A stretch of 64,000 nucleotides of DNA, from the NCBI GenBank assembly GCA_021786295.1, contig JAJYNO010000021.1:1-64000 (forward strand), read 5' to 3'. Of the stretch, positions 24,139-32,691 are shown piece by piece. The position numbers and the translations under genes were made by a program. The stretch comes from a bacterium (GTDB lineage Bacteria > Elusimicrobiota > Elusimicrobia > Elusimicrobiales > UBA9959). The notes under the pieces were generated by a model, which saw only the letters and a program-made list of their open reading frames with translations, was not told the origin of the DNA and ran no database searches. Positions within the stretch are counted from its first letter, which is position 1; each line of letters begins with the position of its first letter.

Positions 24139-24780
24139 ATGAAGAACAGGACAAACGCGCGCCTGACGGCCGCGGCGTTGATGATAGTCTTCGTCTCCGC
24201 GGTGGCAGTGCTGCTGGCCCGCCAGCTCAACGTCGCCCCCATGCGCCCGGAACCGGCCTACCGCACTTTCGGGCCTGCGGACGCCCCGATACAGATCTAC
24301 GAGTTCACGGACTTCTCCTGCCCATTCTGCCGCATGGCCCATACCAAGCTGGACGAGCTGATGAAGCTTTACCCGGGGAAGATCCGGCTGGTCTTCAAGC
24401 ATTACCCCCTGCTGGGCATCCATCCCTGGTCCCTGTACGCGGCGGCCTACGCCGACTGCGCCGGAGAACAGGGCAAGTTCAAGCAGTACGCCGATCTGCT
24501 GTTCGACAACCAGGAAACCTGGGCCTTCGAAAAGGGCGAGCCCGGGGAGTTCAGGGAATACGCCCTGAAGCTGGGCCTGGACTGGGACAAGATGCAGTCC
24601 TGCGCCGGCTCGACCGAGACCCTTCGCGCCCTGAAACTGGACATGTCGGAGGCGGAAATGAAGAACGTGGACTCCACGCCGACGTTCTTCATAAACGGCA
24701 AGCGGGCGGTGGGCGCTGGACAACTGCTGGACGCCGCCAAGAACTTCGACAATATCATAGCCAAGGCGGGAAAGCCATGA
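24139..24780 (+). CDS. DsbA-like thiol-disulfide oxidoreductase
   Basis: 213 aa. An N-terminal membrane anchor or signal (about 9-27) is followed by a thioredoxin fold with inserted helices. The active site is FSCPFCRMAH (CPFC) and the cis-Pro loop VDSTPTFFING. This layout (thioredoxin_4 type) serves periplasmic disulfide formation or, with a VKOR/MauE partner, substrate oxidation. First gene of a tightly overlapping three-gene operon with a MauE/DoxX membrane protein and an exported protein. An extra Cys pair (DCAGEQ and SCAGST) is worth noting. Confidence 0.85.
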   Translation: MKNRTNARLTAAALMIVFVSAVAVLLARQLNVAPMRPEPAYRTFGPADAPIQIYEFTDFSCPFCRMAHTKLDELMKLYPGKIRLVFKHYPLLGIHPWSLYAAAYADCAGEQGKFKQYADLLFDNQETWAFEKGEPGEFREYALKLGLDWDKMQSCAGSTETLRALKLDMSEAEMKNVDSTPTFFINGKRAVGAGQLLDAAKNFDNIIAKAGKP

Positions 24781-25229
24781 AACAGGGAACAAAGGACCTG
24801 ATCGGGCTGCTGGCCCGCCTGGCGGTGGCGGGGGTCTTCGTCTACGCCGGCGTTCTCAAACTGCTGGCCCCGGCGGAGGAGTTCGGCTACGCGATAGAGA
24901 CCTACAGGGTGCTGAATTCGCAGCTCTCGCTCTACGTGGCGTATGTGCTGCCCTGGCTGGAGCTCTGGGTCGGCCTGCTGCTGGCGGCCGGCGTCTTCAC
25001 CCGAGTTTCGGCGCTCGCCTCCGGCCTCATGCTGGCCGTATTCGAGGCCATGCTGGCGCAGGCTTGGCTGCGCGGTCTTCCCGTCACCTCCTGCGGCTGC
25101 TTCGGCAGCTCCCACAGCCATTCGCTGGGGCACGAATTCCTGCAGAACCTGGTCTGCCTGGCGCTGGTCTGGCTGGCCTTCAGGTACGGCTCTCGCTGGT
25201 CCCTGGACAAATACATGGAGGGACTGTGA
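24777..25229 (+). CDS. MauE/DoxX-like membrane protein
   Basis: 150 aa with four predicted membrane helices (about 10-27, 47-68, 75-97 and 115-135). The loop SCGCFGSSHSHS matches the CGCFG signature of MauE-type proteins, which partner with periplasmic thioredoxins in disulfide chemistry. It overlaps the DsbA-like gene (ATGA) and the next gene (GTGA), so all three are coupled. Probable role: passing electrons from or to the DsbA-like protein at the inner membrane, inferred from motif and context. Confidence 0.8.
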   Translation: MKQGTKDLIGLLARLAVAGVFVYAGVLKLLAPAEEFGYAIETYRVLNSQLSLYVAYVLPWLELWVGLLLAAGVFTRVSALASGLMLAVFEAMLAQAWLRGLPVTSCGCFGSSHSHSLGHEFLQNLVCLALVWLAFRYGSRWSLDKYMEGL

Positions 25230-26071
25230 TCCGCCGCCTGCCGCTCGCGGTCCTGGCGATGCTGTCCGCCGCGTTCCTTACGGCCTACCGGCCCTACGGT
25301 CTCAGGGCTAGGCCGGAGGCGGCGTGGATGACGGTCTCGTCCCTCAAGACCGGGCGGGAATACTACCTGGAGGTTTCCGAGGACGGGTCCGCCGTTATGC
25401 GCGAGGAGACCCAGACCAGCCTGATCACCCGCCGCGGGACCATCGCAAAGCAGCTCGTCAGCGACTTCTTCCGCGAGATCGACAACTCCGAGGTCATAAA
25501 CTCCCAGGGGGACGCCGGCGGCAAACTCGTCTTCTACCGCGGCGACATGCTGAAGATCTCCGCCTACATCAACGGCGAACTGACGCGCACCTCCGCGCCG
25601 CTGAAGAACTTCGGCGACGCCTTCGCCTACGCGTTCGGAGAGGTCAGAAAGGCCGTGGCCGCCCTGCCGCAGGAAAGGAAGCTTAAGGCCTTCCTGCGCG
25701 CGGTACCGGCCACAGGCGAGGACCTGGCCTCCTACCGCCCGGACTCGGGGCGCGGCGGGGACGGCAGGATCGTTGAGACAGCCGAGATCATGAAGGTCAA
25801 GCCGCTGATGTCGGCCATCGAGGAGCCCTACCGCCTCATCCCGATCGAGGACGAAGCCGGGCTTAAACAGCTCCAGGACTTCGTCTCGGCTAAACAGCTC
25901 CACGGTCTGCGCACCCTTTTCTACCTGCCCAGCACGCGCGGCACCTTCAAATGCCAGGTGCTTGACGCCTGGCGCGGCGACCTGGCGGCCGGAGACAAAG
26001 CAGGGAAGGACGCCAAAAAGGCCAGGCGACGCCTCAGGCGTCCGCGCCGGCGGCCGGCCGAGGTAAAATAA
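25226..26071 (+). CDS. Exported protein of unknown function in the DsbA-MauE operon
   Basis: 281 aa. A GTG start overlaps the previous stop and begins a signal peptide (VIRRLPLAVLAMLSAAFLTA). The mature part has a beta-rich segment (TGREYYLEVSEDGSAVMREE) and two helical regions; the C-terminus is a strongly basic tail (KKARRRLRRPRRRP). No family recognised and only one Cys (in FKCQVL), so it is not itself a thioredoxin. Coupled translation suggests a role alongside the thiol-redox pair, or that it is a substrate or accessory of that pair. Confidence 0.55.
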   Translation: MIRRLPLAVLAMLSAAFLTAYRPYGLRARPEAAWMTVSSLKTGREYYLEVSEDGSAVMREETQTSLITRRGTIAKQLVSDFFREIDNSEVINSQGDAGGKLVFYRGDMLKISAYINGELTRTSAPLKNFGDAFAYAFGEVRKAVAALPQERKLKAFLRAVPATGEDLASYRPDSGRGGDGRIVETAEIMKVKPLMSAIEEPYRLIPIEDEAGLKQLQDFVSAKQLHGLRTLFYLPSTRGTFKCQVLDAWRGDLAAGDKAGKDAKKARRRLRRPRRRPAEVK

Positions 26072-26099
26072 ACGCATTTATTTGTTAGAATGGACTGAT

Positions 26100-26519
26100 A
26101 TGCCGGAAGAAAGAAGGATCAGGGTAGCAGCGATAGACGACGACGAGACGATACTCGAGATCTACGAGACCGGCCTTGCCGCTGAAGGCTGCGAGATACG
26201 CACTTTCCAGGACCCGAAAAAGGCCCGCGAATTCTTCTCCTCCGCCAAACCGGAGGAGATCCCGGACGTCATCCTGATGGATATCATGATGCCGGGCGTG
26301 GACGGCATCAGCCTGATGGGCGACATCCGCGGCAGGGAAGCCGCGGCCCACGTTCCGATAATAGCGGTCAGCGGCCTCAACGACGCCGCCACGCTCAACG
26401 ACGCGCTGCTGTTCGGCGCCATGGATTATCTGGTTAAGCCGTTCGAGATGGGAGCGCTGATGGCCAAGGTGAAGAAGGCCGCCGAACTGGCCCGGAAGAG
26501 GGCGCCCAAGACCCGATAA
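26100..26519 (+). CDS. Stand-alone response-regulator receiver
   Basis: 139 aa, a single CheY-like domain: acidic pocket IDDDE, phospho-acceptor Asp in VILMDIMMPG, Ser in IAVSGLN and Lys in YLVKPFE. No output domain, so it acts by protein contact. Start taken at the ATG at 26100; TAGAAT lies eight bases upstream with no ribosome binding site, again suggesting a leaderless mRNA. No kinase is adjacent, making it an orphan here. Terminator at 26535-26563. Confidence 0.88.
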   Translation: MPEERRIRVAAIDDDETILEIYETGLAAEGCEIRTFQDPKKAREFFSSAKPEEIPDVILMDIMMPGVDGISLMGDIRGREAAAHVPIIAVSGLNDAATLNDALLFGAMDYLVKPFEMGALMAKVKKAAELARKRAPKTR

Positions 26520-26534
26520 GGGCGCGCGAAGTCC

Positions 26535-26563
26535 GGCCGCCCGCCACAGGGGCGGCCTATTTT
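26535..26563 (+). terminator. Intrinsic terminator
   Basis: Stem GGCCGCCC/GGGCGGCC (26535-26542 with 26550-26557) followed by TATTTT. Confidence 0.7.
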
Positions 26564-26585
26564 GCTAACCGAGGAGCTGCTGAAA

Positions 26586-27707
26586 ATGGGAAAACTGCTG
26601 AAAGGTCTGTTCTCAAGATCGGGGGAAGGCACCACGGAGAGGCTGCTCCAGTACTCCACCCTTTATTTCATGCTCTACGTGGTGACCGGCTACCTGGCCA
26701 AATACTTCGAGAAAGTGCTGGGCATGGGCGGCAACACCTACACCGTCTACAACACTATAGGCGGCCTGTTCATCTGCAACGCGGTCGTGCTGGTCTGGGG
26801 CTGGTACAAGTTCAAGTCCAGCGACTACACCAAGCTCCTCGGAGTCAGGATGCCGCGCGAGTTCCTTTACATCATCCCGTCCGGCATCTGCACCGCGGTC
26901 ATCATCCCGACGACCACGCTGATGTACGTGCTGCCGATCTCGGTGATGGTCGCGATGATCATCATGCGCGCCAGCGTCATCATCATCAGCCGCATCATAG
27001 ACACGATACAGATAGCGCAGGGCATCCTGCACAAGAAGGTCTACTGGGAGGAGAACGTCGCGGTCGTGTTCGCGCTGGCCGCCGTCTTCATCAAGTTCTA
27101 CTTCGTGCACGCCAGCGACTTCGACTTCCTGCACAACGTGGCCGCGATGACGATCCTGGGCTCGTACCTGGGAGCCTACACGATCCGCATCTACATCTTC
27201 AACTACTACAAGAACACCCGCAAGAAGGACGCCATCTACGACACCAACGGCTACTTCGCCGTGGAGCAGATCACCTCCTCGCTGGCCATCATCATAGCCG
27301 GCGCCATACTGTTCTTCTCGGTGAACCTCTCCACCGCGGCGCCAAGTTCCTTCGGTTTCCAGTTCAAGGACTCTCTGGTGCACATCCCGGCGCACTGGGG
27401 CGCGGCGATCATGTCGGGCCTGCCGTTCGGCATCTCGGCCTTCTTCTCGGTCTTCCTGTTCATGTTCAAGGGCCGCACCGCCACGTTCGCGGGCCTGGTC
27501 AACCGCCTGACCTCGCTGATGGCCGGCACCGCGTCCACGCTGTTCGTCTGGTGGCTGATAGCCGGCCAGAAGCCCCCCAAGGGCGACGACTGGCTGGCCC
27601 TGGCCGCCATCCTGATCGCGATCTTCTTCATGGGAAAGGGCGAAAGGAAGCGCGCCGCCGAGCTGGCGCTGAACAGGGAGCTGGAGGCCGCGCCGGCGAA
27701 AGCCTGA
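26586..27707 (+). CDS. Polytopic membrane protein of unknown function
   Basis: 373 aa with about ten hydrophobic segments (for example YFMLYVVTGYLAKYF, TAVIIPTTTLMYVLPISVMV and ALAAILIAIFFMG). The arrangement resembles small drug/metabolite-type transporters, but no signature fixes a family. A run of Ile and Met in helices 4-5 is striking. The ATG at 26586 follows GAGGAG; eight in-frame codons upstream are less likely. The C-terminus is a charged helix (GERKRAAELALNRELE). Flanked by terminators on both sides, so a single-gene unit. Confidence 0.6.
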   Translation: MGKLLKGLFSRSGEGTTERLLQYSTLYFMLYVVTGYLAKYFEKVLGMGGNTYTVYNTIGGLFICNAVVLVWGWYKFKSSDYTKLLGVRMPREFLYIIPSGICTAVIIPTTTLMYVLPISVMVAMIIMRASVIIISRIIDTIQIAQGILHKKVYWEENVAVVFALAAVFIKFYFVHASDFDFLHNVAAMTILGSYLGAYTIRIYIFNYYKNTRKKDAIYDTNGYFAVEQITSSLAIIIAGAILFFSVNLSTAAPSSFGFQFKDSLVHIPAHWGAAIMSGLPFGISAFFSVFLFMFKGRTATFAGLVNRLTSLMAGTASTLFVWWLIAGQKPPKGDDWLALAAILIAIFFMGKGERKRAAELALNRELEAAPAKA

Positions 27708-27734
27708 CGCGGGCCCGGCGGGCCGGCAGCGAAC

Positions 27735-27771
27735 GGGGTCAGGTCCTGATCTTTGGCCTGACCCCCTTTTT
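27735..27771 (+). terminator. Terminator or REP-like hairpin abutting the next start codon
   Basis: Perfect stem GGGGTCAGG/CCTGACCCC (27735-27743 with 27757-27765) followed by CTTTTTAT. It ends a few bases before the ATG of the response regulator at 27778, leaving no room for a ribosome binding site. GGGGTCAGG is also a motif seen in REP-type repeats elsewhere. Confidence 0.65.
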
Positions 27772-27777
27772 ATCCCG

Positions 27778-28452
27778 ATGAGGATACTGATAGCCGAGGA
27801 CGAGAAGAAGATAGCCGACTTCATCAGGCGCGGCCTGAAGGAGGAAGGCTACGCCGCCGACCTGGCCGCCTCCGGCCCGAAGGCCCTGGAGCTGGCCACC
27901 GAGAACGACTACGACCTGCTGCTGCTGGACCTGATGCTGCCCGGCAAGGACGGCTTCGCCGTCTGCTCCGAGCTGCGGGCCGCCGGCTTTTCCGCGCCGA
28001 TCCTGATGCTGACCGCCAAGGACACGGTCGAGGACAAGGTAAAGGGCCTGGATTCCGGCGCCAACGACTACCTGACCAAGCCCTTCGCTTTCGAGGAACT
28101 GCTGGCCCGCGTGCGCGCGCTGCTGCGCACCCGTCCTGGGGAGAGTTCCCTGGTGCTGAAGGCCGGCGCGCTGGAACTGGACCTGCCAGCCCACAAGGCC
28201 AGCCTCTCAGGCAGGGAGCTGGAGCTCAGCGCCAAGGAGTTCGCCCTGCTGGAATACCTGGTCCGCAACAAGGGCAGGATCGTGACCCGCACGATGATAG
28301 CCGAGCACGTCTGGGACATCAACTTCGACACCGGCACCAACGTCATCGACGTCTACATAAATTACCTGCGCCGCAAGCTCGAGAAGGGCCGCGCGAAAGG
28401 GGTCATACAGACCGTGCGCGGCAAAGGCTACGTCCTGAAGCCGGATGTTTAA
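27778..28452 (+). CDS. OmpR/PhoB-family response regulator
   Basis: 224 aa. Receiver (1-115): acidic pocket AEDE, phospho-acceptor in LLLDLMLPG, T in MLTAKD, Lys in YLTKPFAF. Winged-helix output (about 128-222) with LSAKEFALLEYLVRNKG and VRGKGYVL. Pairs with the kinase that overlaps its end by eight bases, in the manner of CusRS/QseBC. It regulates unknown target genes. The ATG is conserved in position but has only a terminator-like hairpin before it and no ribosome binding site. Confidence 0.9.
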   Translation: MRILIAEDEKKIADFIRRGLKEEGYAADLAASGPKALELATENDYDLLLLDLMLPGKDGFAVCSELRAAGFSAPILMLTAKDTVEDKVKGLDSGANDYLTKPFAFEELLARVRALLRTRPGESSLVLKAGALELDLPAHKASLSGRELELSAKEFALLEYLVRNKGRIVTRTMIAEHVWDINFDTGTNVIDVYINYLRRKLEKGRAKGVIQTVRGKGYVLKPDV

Positions 28453-29899
28453 ATCGGTAAGGTTCCGCATAACCCTCTGGTACGCGGCCGCCCTGGCCGT
28501 CACGCTCACTCTTTTCAGCTGGCTGGTCTACAACAGTCTGGCGACGAGCCTGACCGAGAACACCGACCAGCTGCTGGCCTACCGCGCCGAGGGCGTGGCC
28601 GACGCGCTTCAGACCTACCTGGAGACGGAGCGCATAGAGGTGGGGCGGCATTCGCGGGCGGCGGCCAAGCAGAAAGCCTTCTACAAGATAGCCAAGGATC
28701 TGGTGCAGCTGCAGGCCGACGACCCGCGCCAGGCGGCTGTGGACCTGCGCATCATGGACCCTACGGGCAAGGAGCTGATAAACTCCGGCAACGCGGACCT
28801 GGCGCCCGACCTGCCGGACCGCACCCTGAATGACGCGCTCAACGGCAACGCCGCCTACGACACCATAGTCATGCCCCGCAGCGGCGCCGCTCCGGTCACC
28901 TACCGCTCCTACACCACCCCCACGGTCGGCAGCTCGGGCACGGCCTACATAGTGCAGGCCTACCGCCCCACCTATCATACCCAGTTCGCGCTCAGGAACC
29001 TGCGCTACATGATGGTGGCGCTGGTGCCGTTCATCGTCTTCCTGACTGGCGCCTTCGGCATGTTCTTCGCGCGCGTGGCGCTCCGGCCGGTGGCGGACAT
29101 GGCCAAGACCATCAGGCAGATAACCGCGGCCAACCTCAGCCTGCGCCTCGCCCCCCCGCGCACAAAGGACGAGATCCGCGAGCTCGCCGACCTCTTCAAC
29201 GCCATGCTCTCGCGCCTGGAGGACTCCTTCCTCTCGGAGCGCCGTTTCATCCAGGACGCCTCGCACGAGCTCAAGACCCCCCTGACCATACTGAAAGGGG
29301 AGCTCGAGGTGGCTTTGAAGAAGCCGCGCTCGCCGGCCGAGTACGAGGAGACCCTGCGCAGCAACCTGGAGGAGACGGAGAAGATGTCCAGCATCGTGGG
29401 GGACCTGCTGACCCTGGCCCGGTTCGACAACAGGGAGGTGCGGCTCGAGCGCAAGCCGCTGGACCTCCTGGAGCTGCTGCGCGACGCCGCGGAAAGGCTG
29501 GCCGGCGTGGCCGGCAAGTCCGGGATAAGGATAACCGTGTCCGGGAGCGGGAGTGCCGAGGGCGACCACGCGCAGCTCTCGCGCCTCTTCCTGAACCTGC
29601 TGGACAACGCGGTCAAATACAGTCCCGAGGGTTCGGAGATAGTGGTGGAGATCTATACCGAGGGCGGCAGACCGGCCGTCAGGATAACAGACAAGGGAGC
29701 GGGCATCCCGGCCGATGACCTGCCGCACATCTTCAAGCGTTTCTACAGGGCCGATTCCTCCCGCAGTTCGGCGGGCTTCGGCCTGGGCCTGCCCATAGCC
29801 AAGTCCATAGCCGACGCCCACGGCGCACAGATCCGCGTGAAAAGCGCCCCCGGCAGCGGCTCCGCCTTCTCAGTGGTTTTTCCCAAGCCAGCGGCCTGA
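28445..29899 (+). CDS. Membrane sensor histidine kinase
   Basis: 484 aa. TM1 (about 13-33), a ~150-residue periplasmic sensor, TM2 (about 183-205), HAMP (about 205-255), HisKA with the phospho-His in QDASHELKTPLT, then HATPase with N-box NLLDNAVKYS, G1 DKGAGIP and G2 GLGLPIAKS. Translationally coupled to the OmpR-type regulator. No known ligand motif is seen in the periplasmic domain. Confidence 0.9.
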   Translation: MFKSVRFRITLWYAAALAVTLTLFSWLVYNSLATSLTENTDQLLAYRAEGVADALQTYLETERIEVGRHSRAAAKQKAFYKIAKDLVQLQADDPRQAAVDLRIMDPTGKELINSGNADLAPDLPDRTLNDALNGNAAYDTIVMPRSGAAPVTYRSYTTPTVGSSGTAYIVQAYRPTYHTQFALRNLRYMMVALVPFIVFLTGAFGMFFARVALRPVADMAKTIRQITAANLSLRLAPPRTKDEIRELADLFNAMLSRLEDSFLSERRFIQDASHELKTPLTILKGELEVALKKPRSPAEYEETLRSNLEETEKMSSIVGDLLTLARFDNREVRLERKPLDLLELLRDAAERLAGVAGKSGIRITVSGSGSAEGDHAQLSRLFLNLLDNAVKYSPEGSEIVVEIYTEGGRPAVRITDKGAGIPADDLPHIFKRFYRADSSRSSAGFGLGLPIAKSIADAHGAQIRVKSAPGSGSAFSVVFPKPAA

Positions 29900-29906
29900 G
29901 CCGCCG

Positions 29907-31280
29907 TCACTTCCACACGCAGGCGCAGGAGGCGTTCAGGCGCTGGGCCATTATCCTCCATTTACCTTCGGCCTTTTCTTTCCAGGCCACCAGGAACCCG
30001 CCTTTTCCGTCAGGCTCCACCTGCGGAAACAGATGGTCCCGGCCGCTGTTGTCCACCCGGGCTCCGCCGGCCGGCCAGAGCCTGGCCCCGGCGGCCGAGA
30101 AGCGCTGGGCGAAGATATCCAGCGGACCGTAGCGGTCCTCGTTCCAGACCACGATGGCCCCCCCGGAGCCGTCCGGGACCAGCGAGGGGACGGACTGCCT
30201 GCTGTCGGAAGGGCATACCGTGACGGCGTCAGCTCCCCAGAGCGGGCGGCCGTCGGGCCCCAGCCTCTGCATCTTGAGCTGCCACTGCGAACCCTGGTTG
30301 TCGTCTATCCACGCGCAGAAAAAACCGCCTTTGCCGTCCGGCGCTATGACCGGATTCCAGCTGTTCCCGTCCGTGACCGCCAGCGGGACCCCGTCCGTGC
30401 GCCACATCACGGCGCCCGCGGAGCTGATCTGCTGGGCGTAAAGGTCTATGTTCCCGTTACGGCCGTCCTCCCAGACCACATAGGCGCCGCCAAGGCCGTT
30501 GGAGGTTATCTGCGCGGAGGATTTGTAGCCGAAGGCGTCGCTGGCCTGCACGTCGAGGGGCCAGGCCGAGCCGTCAGCCGAGAACTTGCGCACCACGATC
30601 CCCCTGTCCCCGTTATCTATAAGCCTGAAAGCGGCCAGCACGCCGCCGTCCCCGGACGGCGCCACCACCGGCGCCATATAGCGCTCCCCCCGGCTCCGGT
30701 CGCCCATGATGCGCTGCCAGCGAACCCCCGCCGGCCCAAGCTCGGCCACGCCGACGTAGGTGGTGTCGAGCCCCGGGTCCAGGTCCTCCCAGGCCGCGGC
30801 GGCCGTCCCTCCGGGAAGAGGGACGACGACGTTGCTGCCGCGGCTTACCCGGGAAAGGCCGTAGATCCTGTCCTTCAGGGGCAGCGTGCTCCCGTTCACT
30901 CCGAAGGCCTCGGCGTTCAGCGTTATGGAACCGCCCGCCACCTCGTCCCAGGCCGCGAAGATGGCGGAGGAGGAGGCCGCTATCCTGGCCTCGAACTCCC
31001 TGCCGGCCCCGCCGCGCGCCATGGCCGGGGCCGCCCGCCACAGCTCGCGGCCGGCCGCGTCCACGCAGAGCAGCGAGACCGAGGAGGCCCCGCTGCCGGC
31101 TACGGAAGTCCAGGAAAAGAAGGAGCGGTCCGTGCCTGGATCGTGCTCCAGGTCGAAATCGGGCTCCGTCCGCATCCCCTCGGCCACGGTGATCCCCCAA
31201 TGCCTCACGGCCGCCGGGCGGCCTCCCGCGCAGGCCGCCAGCAGGCCGGCCACAGCCATCAAGAGCGATAGTCTGATCAT
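29907..31280 (-). CDS. Lipoprotein with propeller-like repeats
   Basis: 457 aa. Lipoprotein signal MIRLSLLMAVAGLLAAC, with Cys17 as the lipid site. The mature protein is built of recurring ~45-60-residue units around a W-x-D/E motif with GG and an aromatic strand (AYVVWEDGRNGNIDLYAQQI, AIVVWNEDRYGPLDIFAQRF, FLVAWKEKAEGKW), suggesting a beta-propeller exposed at the cell surface or in the periplasm. Start set at the ATG at 31280 behind AGGGACGGGG; the longer frame lacks a signal peptide. It converges with the kinase gene. Function unknown, probably ligand binding or cell-surface structure. Confidence 0.7.
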   Translation of the reverse strand: MIRLSLLMAVAGLLAACAGGRPAAVRHWGITVAEGMRTEPDFDLEHDPGTDRSFFSWTSVAGSGASSVSLLCVDAAGRELWRAAPAMARGGAGREFEARIAASSSAIFAAWDEVAGGSITLNAEAFGVNGSTLPLKDRIYGLSRVSRGSNVVVPLPGGTAAAAWEDLDPGLDTTYVGVAELGPAGVRWQRIMGDRSRGERYMAPVVAPSGDGGVLAAFRLIDNGDRGIVVRKFSADGSAWPLDVQASDAFGYKSSAQITSNGLGGAYVVWEDGRNGNIDLYAQQISSAGAVMWRTDGVPLAVTDGNSWNPVIAPDGKGGFFCAWIDDNQGSQWQLKMQRLGPDGRPLWGADAVTVCPSDSRQSVPSLVPDGSGGAIVVWNEDRYGPLDIFAQRFSAAGARLWPAGGARVDNSGRDHLFPQVEPDGKGGFLVAWKEKAEGKWRIMAQRLNASCACVWK

Positions 31281-31455
31281 ATCCCCGTCCCTTTCCTTAA
31301 TATATCCGTCCCGATATAATACAATACTTGTCCGCGCCAAGGCTTCCCCGCAGGCTTGCCAAGATTAAAATCTTTTAATCCTTTTTTAAGGATGATTTAA
31401 TGGGGTCAATGCTACACTATATTGCGTTAGAAGGATAAATCTGGAGGACACTAAA

Positions 31456-31902
31456 ATGAAATACGTAATAGCTGTAGTCACCCTTGCCGCTTTCACCGGC
31501 ATAGGCTTCGCCCAGCAGGCGCCGGCCGAGAAGCCGGCCGAGAAGCCCGCTGTCGCGGCCCCCGCCAAGAAGGCCGAGCATCATCCCGTCAAGAGGCACG
31601 AGTGGAAGCGGGCCGAAGTCACCATCGGCGAGATAGCTTCCATCAACGCCCAGAAGAACGAGATCGTCGTGAAGACCCGGAAGGGCGACAAGACCTTCCC
31701 CGTCGAGAGCGTCGCCAACCTGACCCAGGGCGCCAAGGTGCGCGTCGTCGTCAAGGACGGCAAGACCATCGTGAAGGAGATAAAGGAGCACAAGGGCAAG
31801 CACGAGGTCCGCAAGCACGAGATGAAGAAGCACGAGATGAAGAAGCAGGAGAAGGCGCCCGAGGCCCCGAAGGCCGCGGAGGCTCCCGCCGCCGGCCAGT
31901 AA
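31456..31902 (+). CDS. Small exported His/Lys-rich protein
   Basis: 148 aa. Signal peptide (1-20, ending GFA), then an Ala/Pro/Lys linker. The middle section (EVTIGEIASINAQKNEIVVK, then a Lys/Gly turn and an AKVRVVVKDGKTIVKEI strand pair) looks like a small OB-type beta-barrel. The tail repeats HEVRKHEMKKHEMKKQ, potentially metal-binding or nucleic-acid-binding. GGAGG precedes the ATG; TGCTACACT (31410-31418) is a possible extended -10. No family name is certain. Confidence 0.6.
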   Translation: MKYVIAVVTLAAFTGIGFAQQAPAEKPAEKPAVAAPAKKAEHHPVKRHEWKRAEVTIGEIASINAQKNEIVVKTRKGDKTFPVESVANLTQGAKVRVVVKDGKTIVKEIKEHKGKHEVRKHEMKKHEMKKQEKAPEAPKAAEAPAAGQ

Positions 31903-31927
31903 GATAGCCAGCTGAAGGCATAAAAAA

Positions 31928-31962
31928 GGACCGGCCGGGGCTAACCGGCCGGTCCGCTTTTT
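31928..31962 (+). terminator. Intrinsic terminator
   Basis: Perfect 11-bp stem GGACCGGCCGG/CCGGCCGGTCC (31928-31938 with 31945-31955) followed by GCTTTTTAT. The run of A on the other side lets it also end the converging isochorismatase-like gene. Confidence 0.85.
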
Positions 31963-31979
31963 ATACCCCCCTCAGCGTT

Positions 31980-32609
31980 TCAGCCGTTAACGGCCCCCAG
32001 AACGGCGGACGAACTTTCAACGACAGCCAGCCGCTTCATGTTCTCGAGCGAACGCTCATGCGCAGCCTTGTCCATGGAGGACACGCAGTCGGACACCACC
32101 ACCGGGTAGAAGCCCCTGTTGGAGGCGTCCCTGGCGGAGGATTCCACCCCGATCTCCGTGGCTATACCGGTGAAAATTACGGTCTTTATCCCGCGCGCGC
32201 GCAGCAGGTTCTCGAAATTGGTGCCGATGAATATGCTGGCCGCCGGTTTCTCCAGGACCACGTCCCCCCCGGCCGGCCGGACCGTCTCCGGCACCTCGCG
32301 CTCCGGAGTGCCGGGGGCCATGAAGGCGGGCAGTTTGGCCGGGTCCTTTATCCCGTAGCGGCGCATCATGGTGAAATAGCCCCAGCCCGAGGTGAACTGC
32401 CGCGGCGGCGGGGTTATCAGCGTATAGAACACCGGCATTTTTCCCCGCAGGCCGGCCAGCAGGCGCGCCGTGTTGCCCAGAAATTCGTCCTTATTGTAGA
32501 TCCTGTCCACCAGCCCGTTCTGCACGTCCCACACCACAAGGCAGCTGTGCTTGGGGTCCGCGATCTCCTCCAGTTCCTCATAGATCTCCACACCGTTCAG
32601 CATTTTCAT
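31980..32609 (-). CDS. Isochorismatase-family hydrolase lacking the usual Cys
   Basis: 209 aa. Catalytic Asp in VVWDVQNG and Lys in VLEKPAASIF are present. At the position of the nucleophilic Cys of nicotinamidases (G-x-x-T-x-x-CV) the sequence is GIATEIGVESSARDA, with Gly instead. Isochorismatases such as PhzD and EntB also lack that Cys, so a non-thiol hydrolase or an inactive homologue is more likely than a nicotinamidase. ATG at 32609 chosen for GGAGG six bases upstream. Cytoplasmic, single gene. Confidence 0.75.
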   Translation of the reverse strand: MKMLNGVEIYEELEEIADPKHSCLVVWDVQNGLVDRIYNKDEFLGNTARLLAGLRGKMPVFYTLITPPPRQFTSGWGYFTMMRRYGIKDPAKLPAFMAPGTPEREVPETVRPAGGDVVLEKPAASIFIGTNFENLLRARGIKTVIFTGIATEIGVESSARDASNRGFYPVVVSDCVSSMDKAAHERSLENMKRLAVVESSSAVLGAVNG

Positions 32610-32636
32610 ACGCACCTCCATCCTCTTTCCATAGTA

Positions 32637-32675
32637 CAAAAAAACCGCCCGCTTTTTGGGCGGGCGGCCTTTTTG
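32637..32675 (-). terminator. Terminator of the first clostripain-like gene
   Basis: Stem CCGCCCGC/GCGGGCGG (32645-32652 with 32660-32667). On the minus strand it is followed by a run of seven T. Confidence 0.75.
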
Positions 32676-32691
32676 GTCGAGGCTTTTCGGC

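Noticed and set aside
31980-32609. Nicotinamidase
   Set aside because: The nucleophilic Cys is replaced by Gly.
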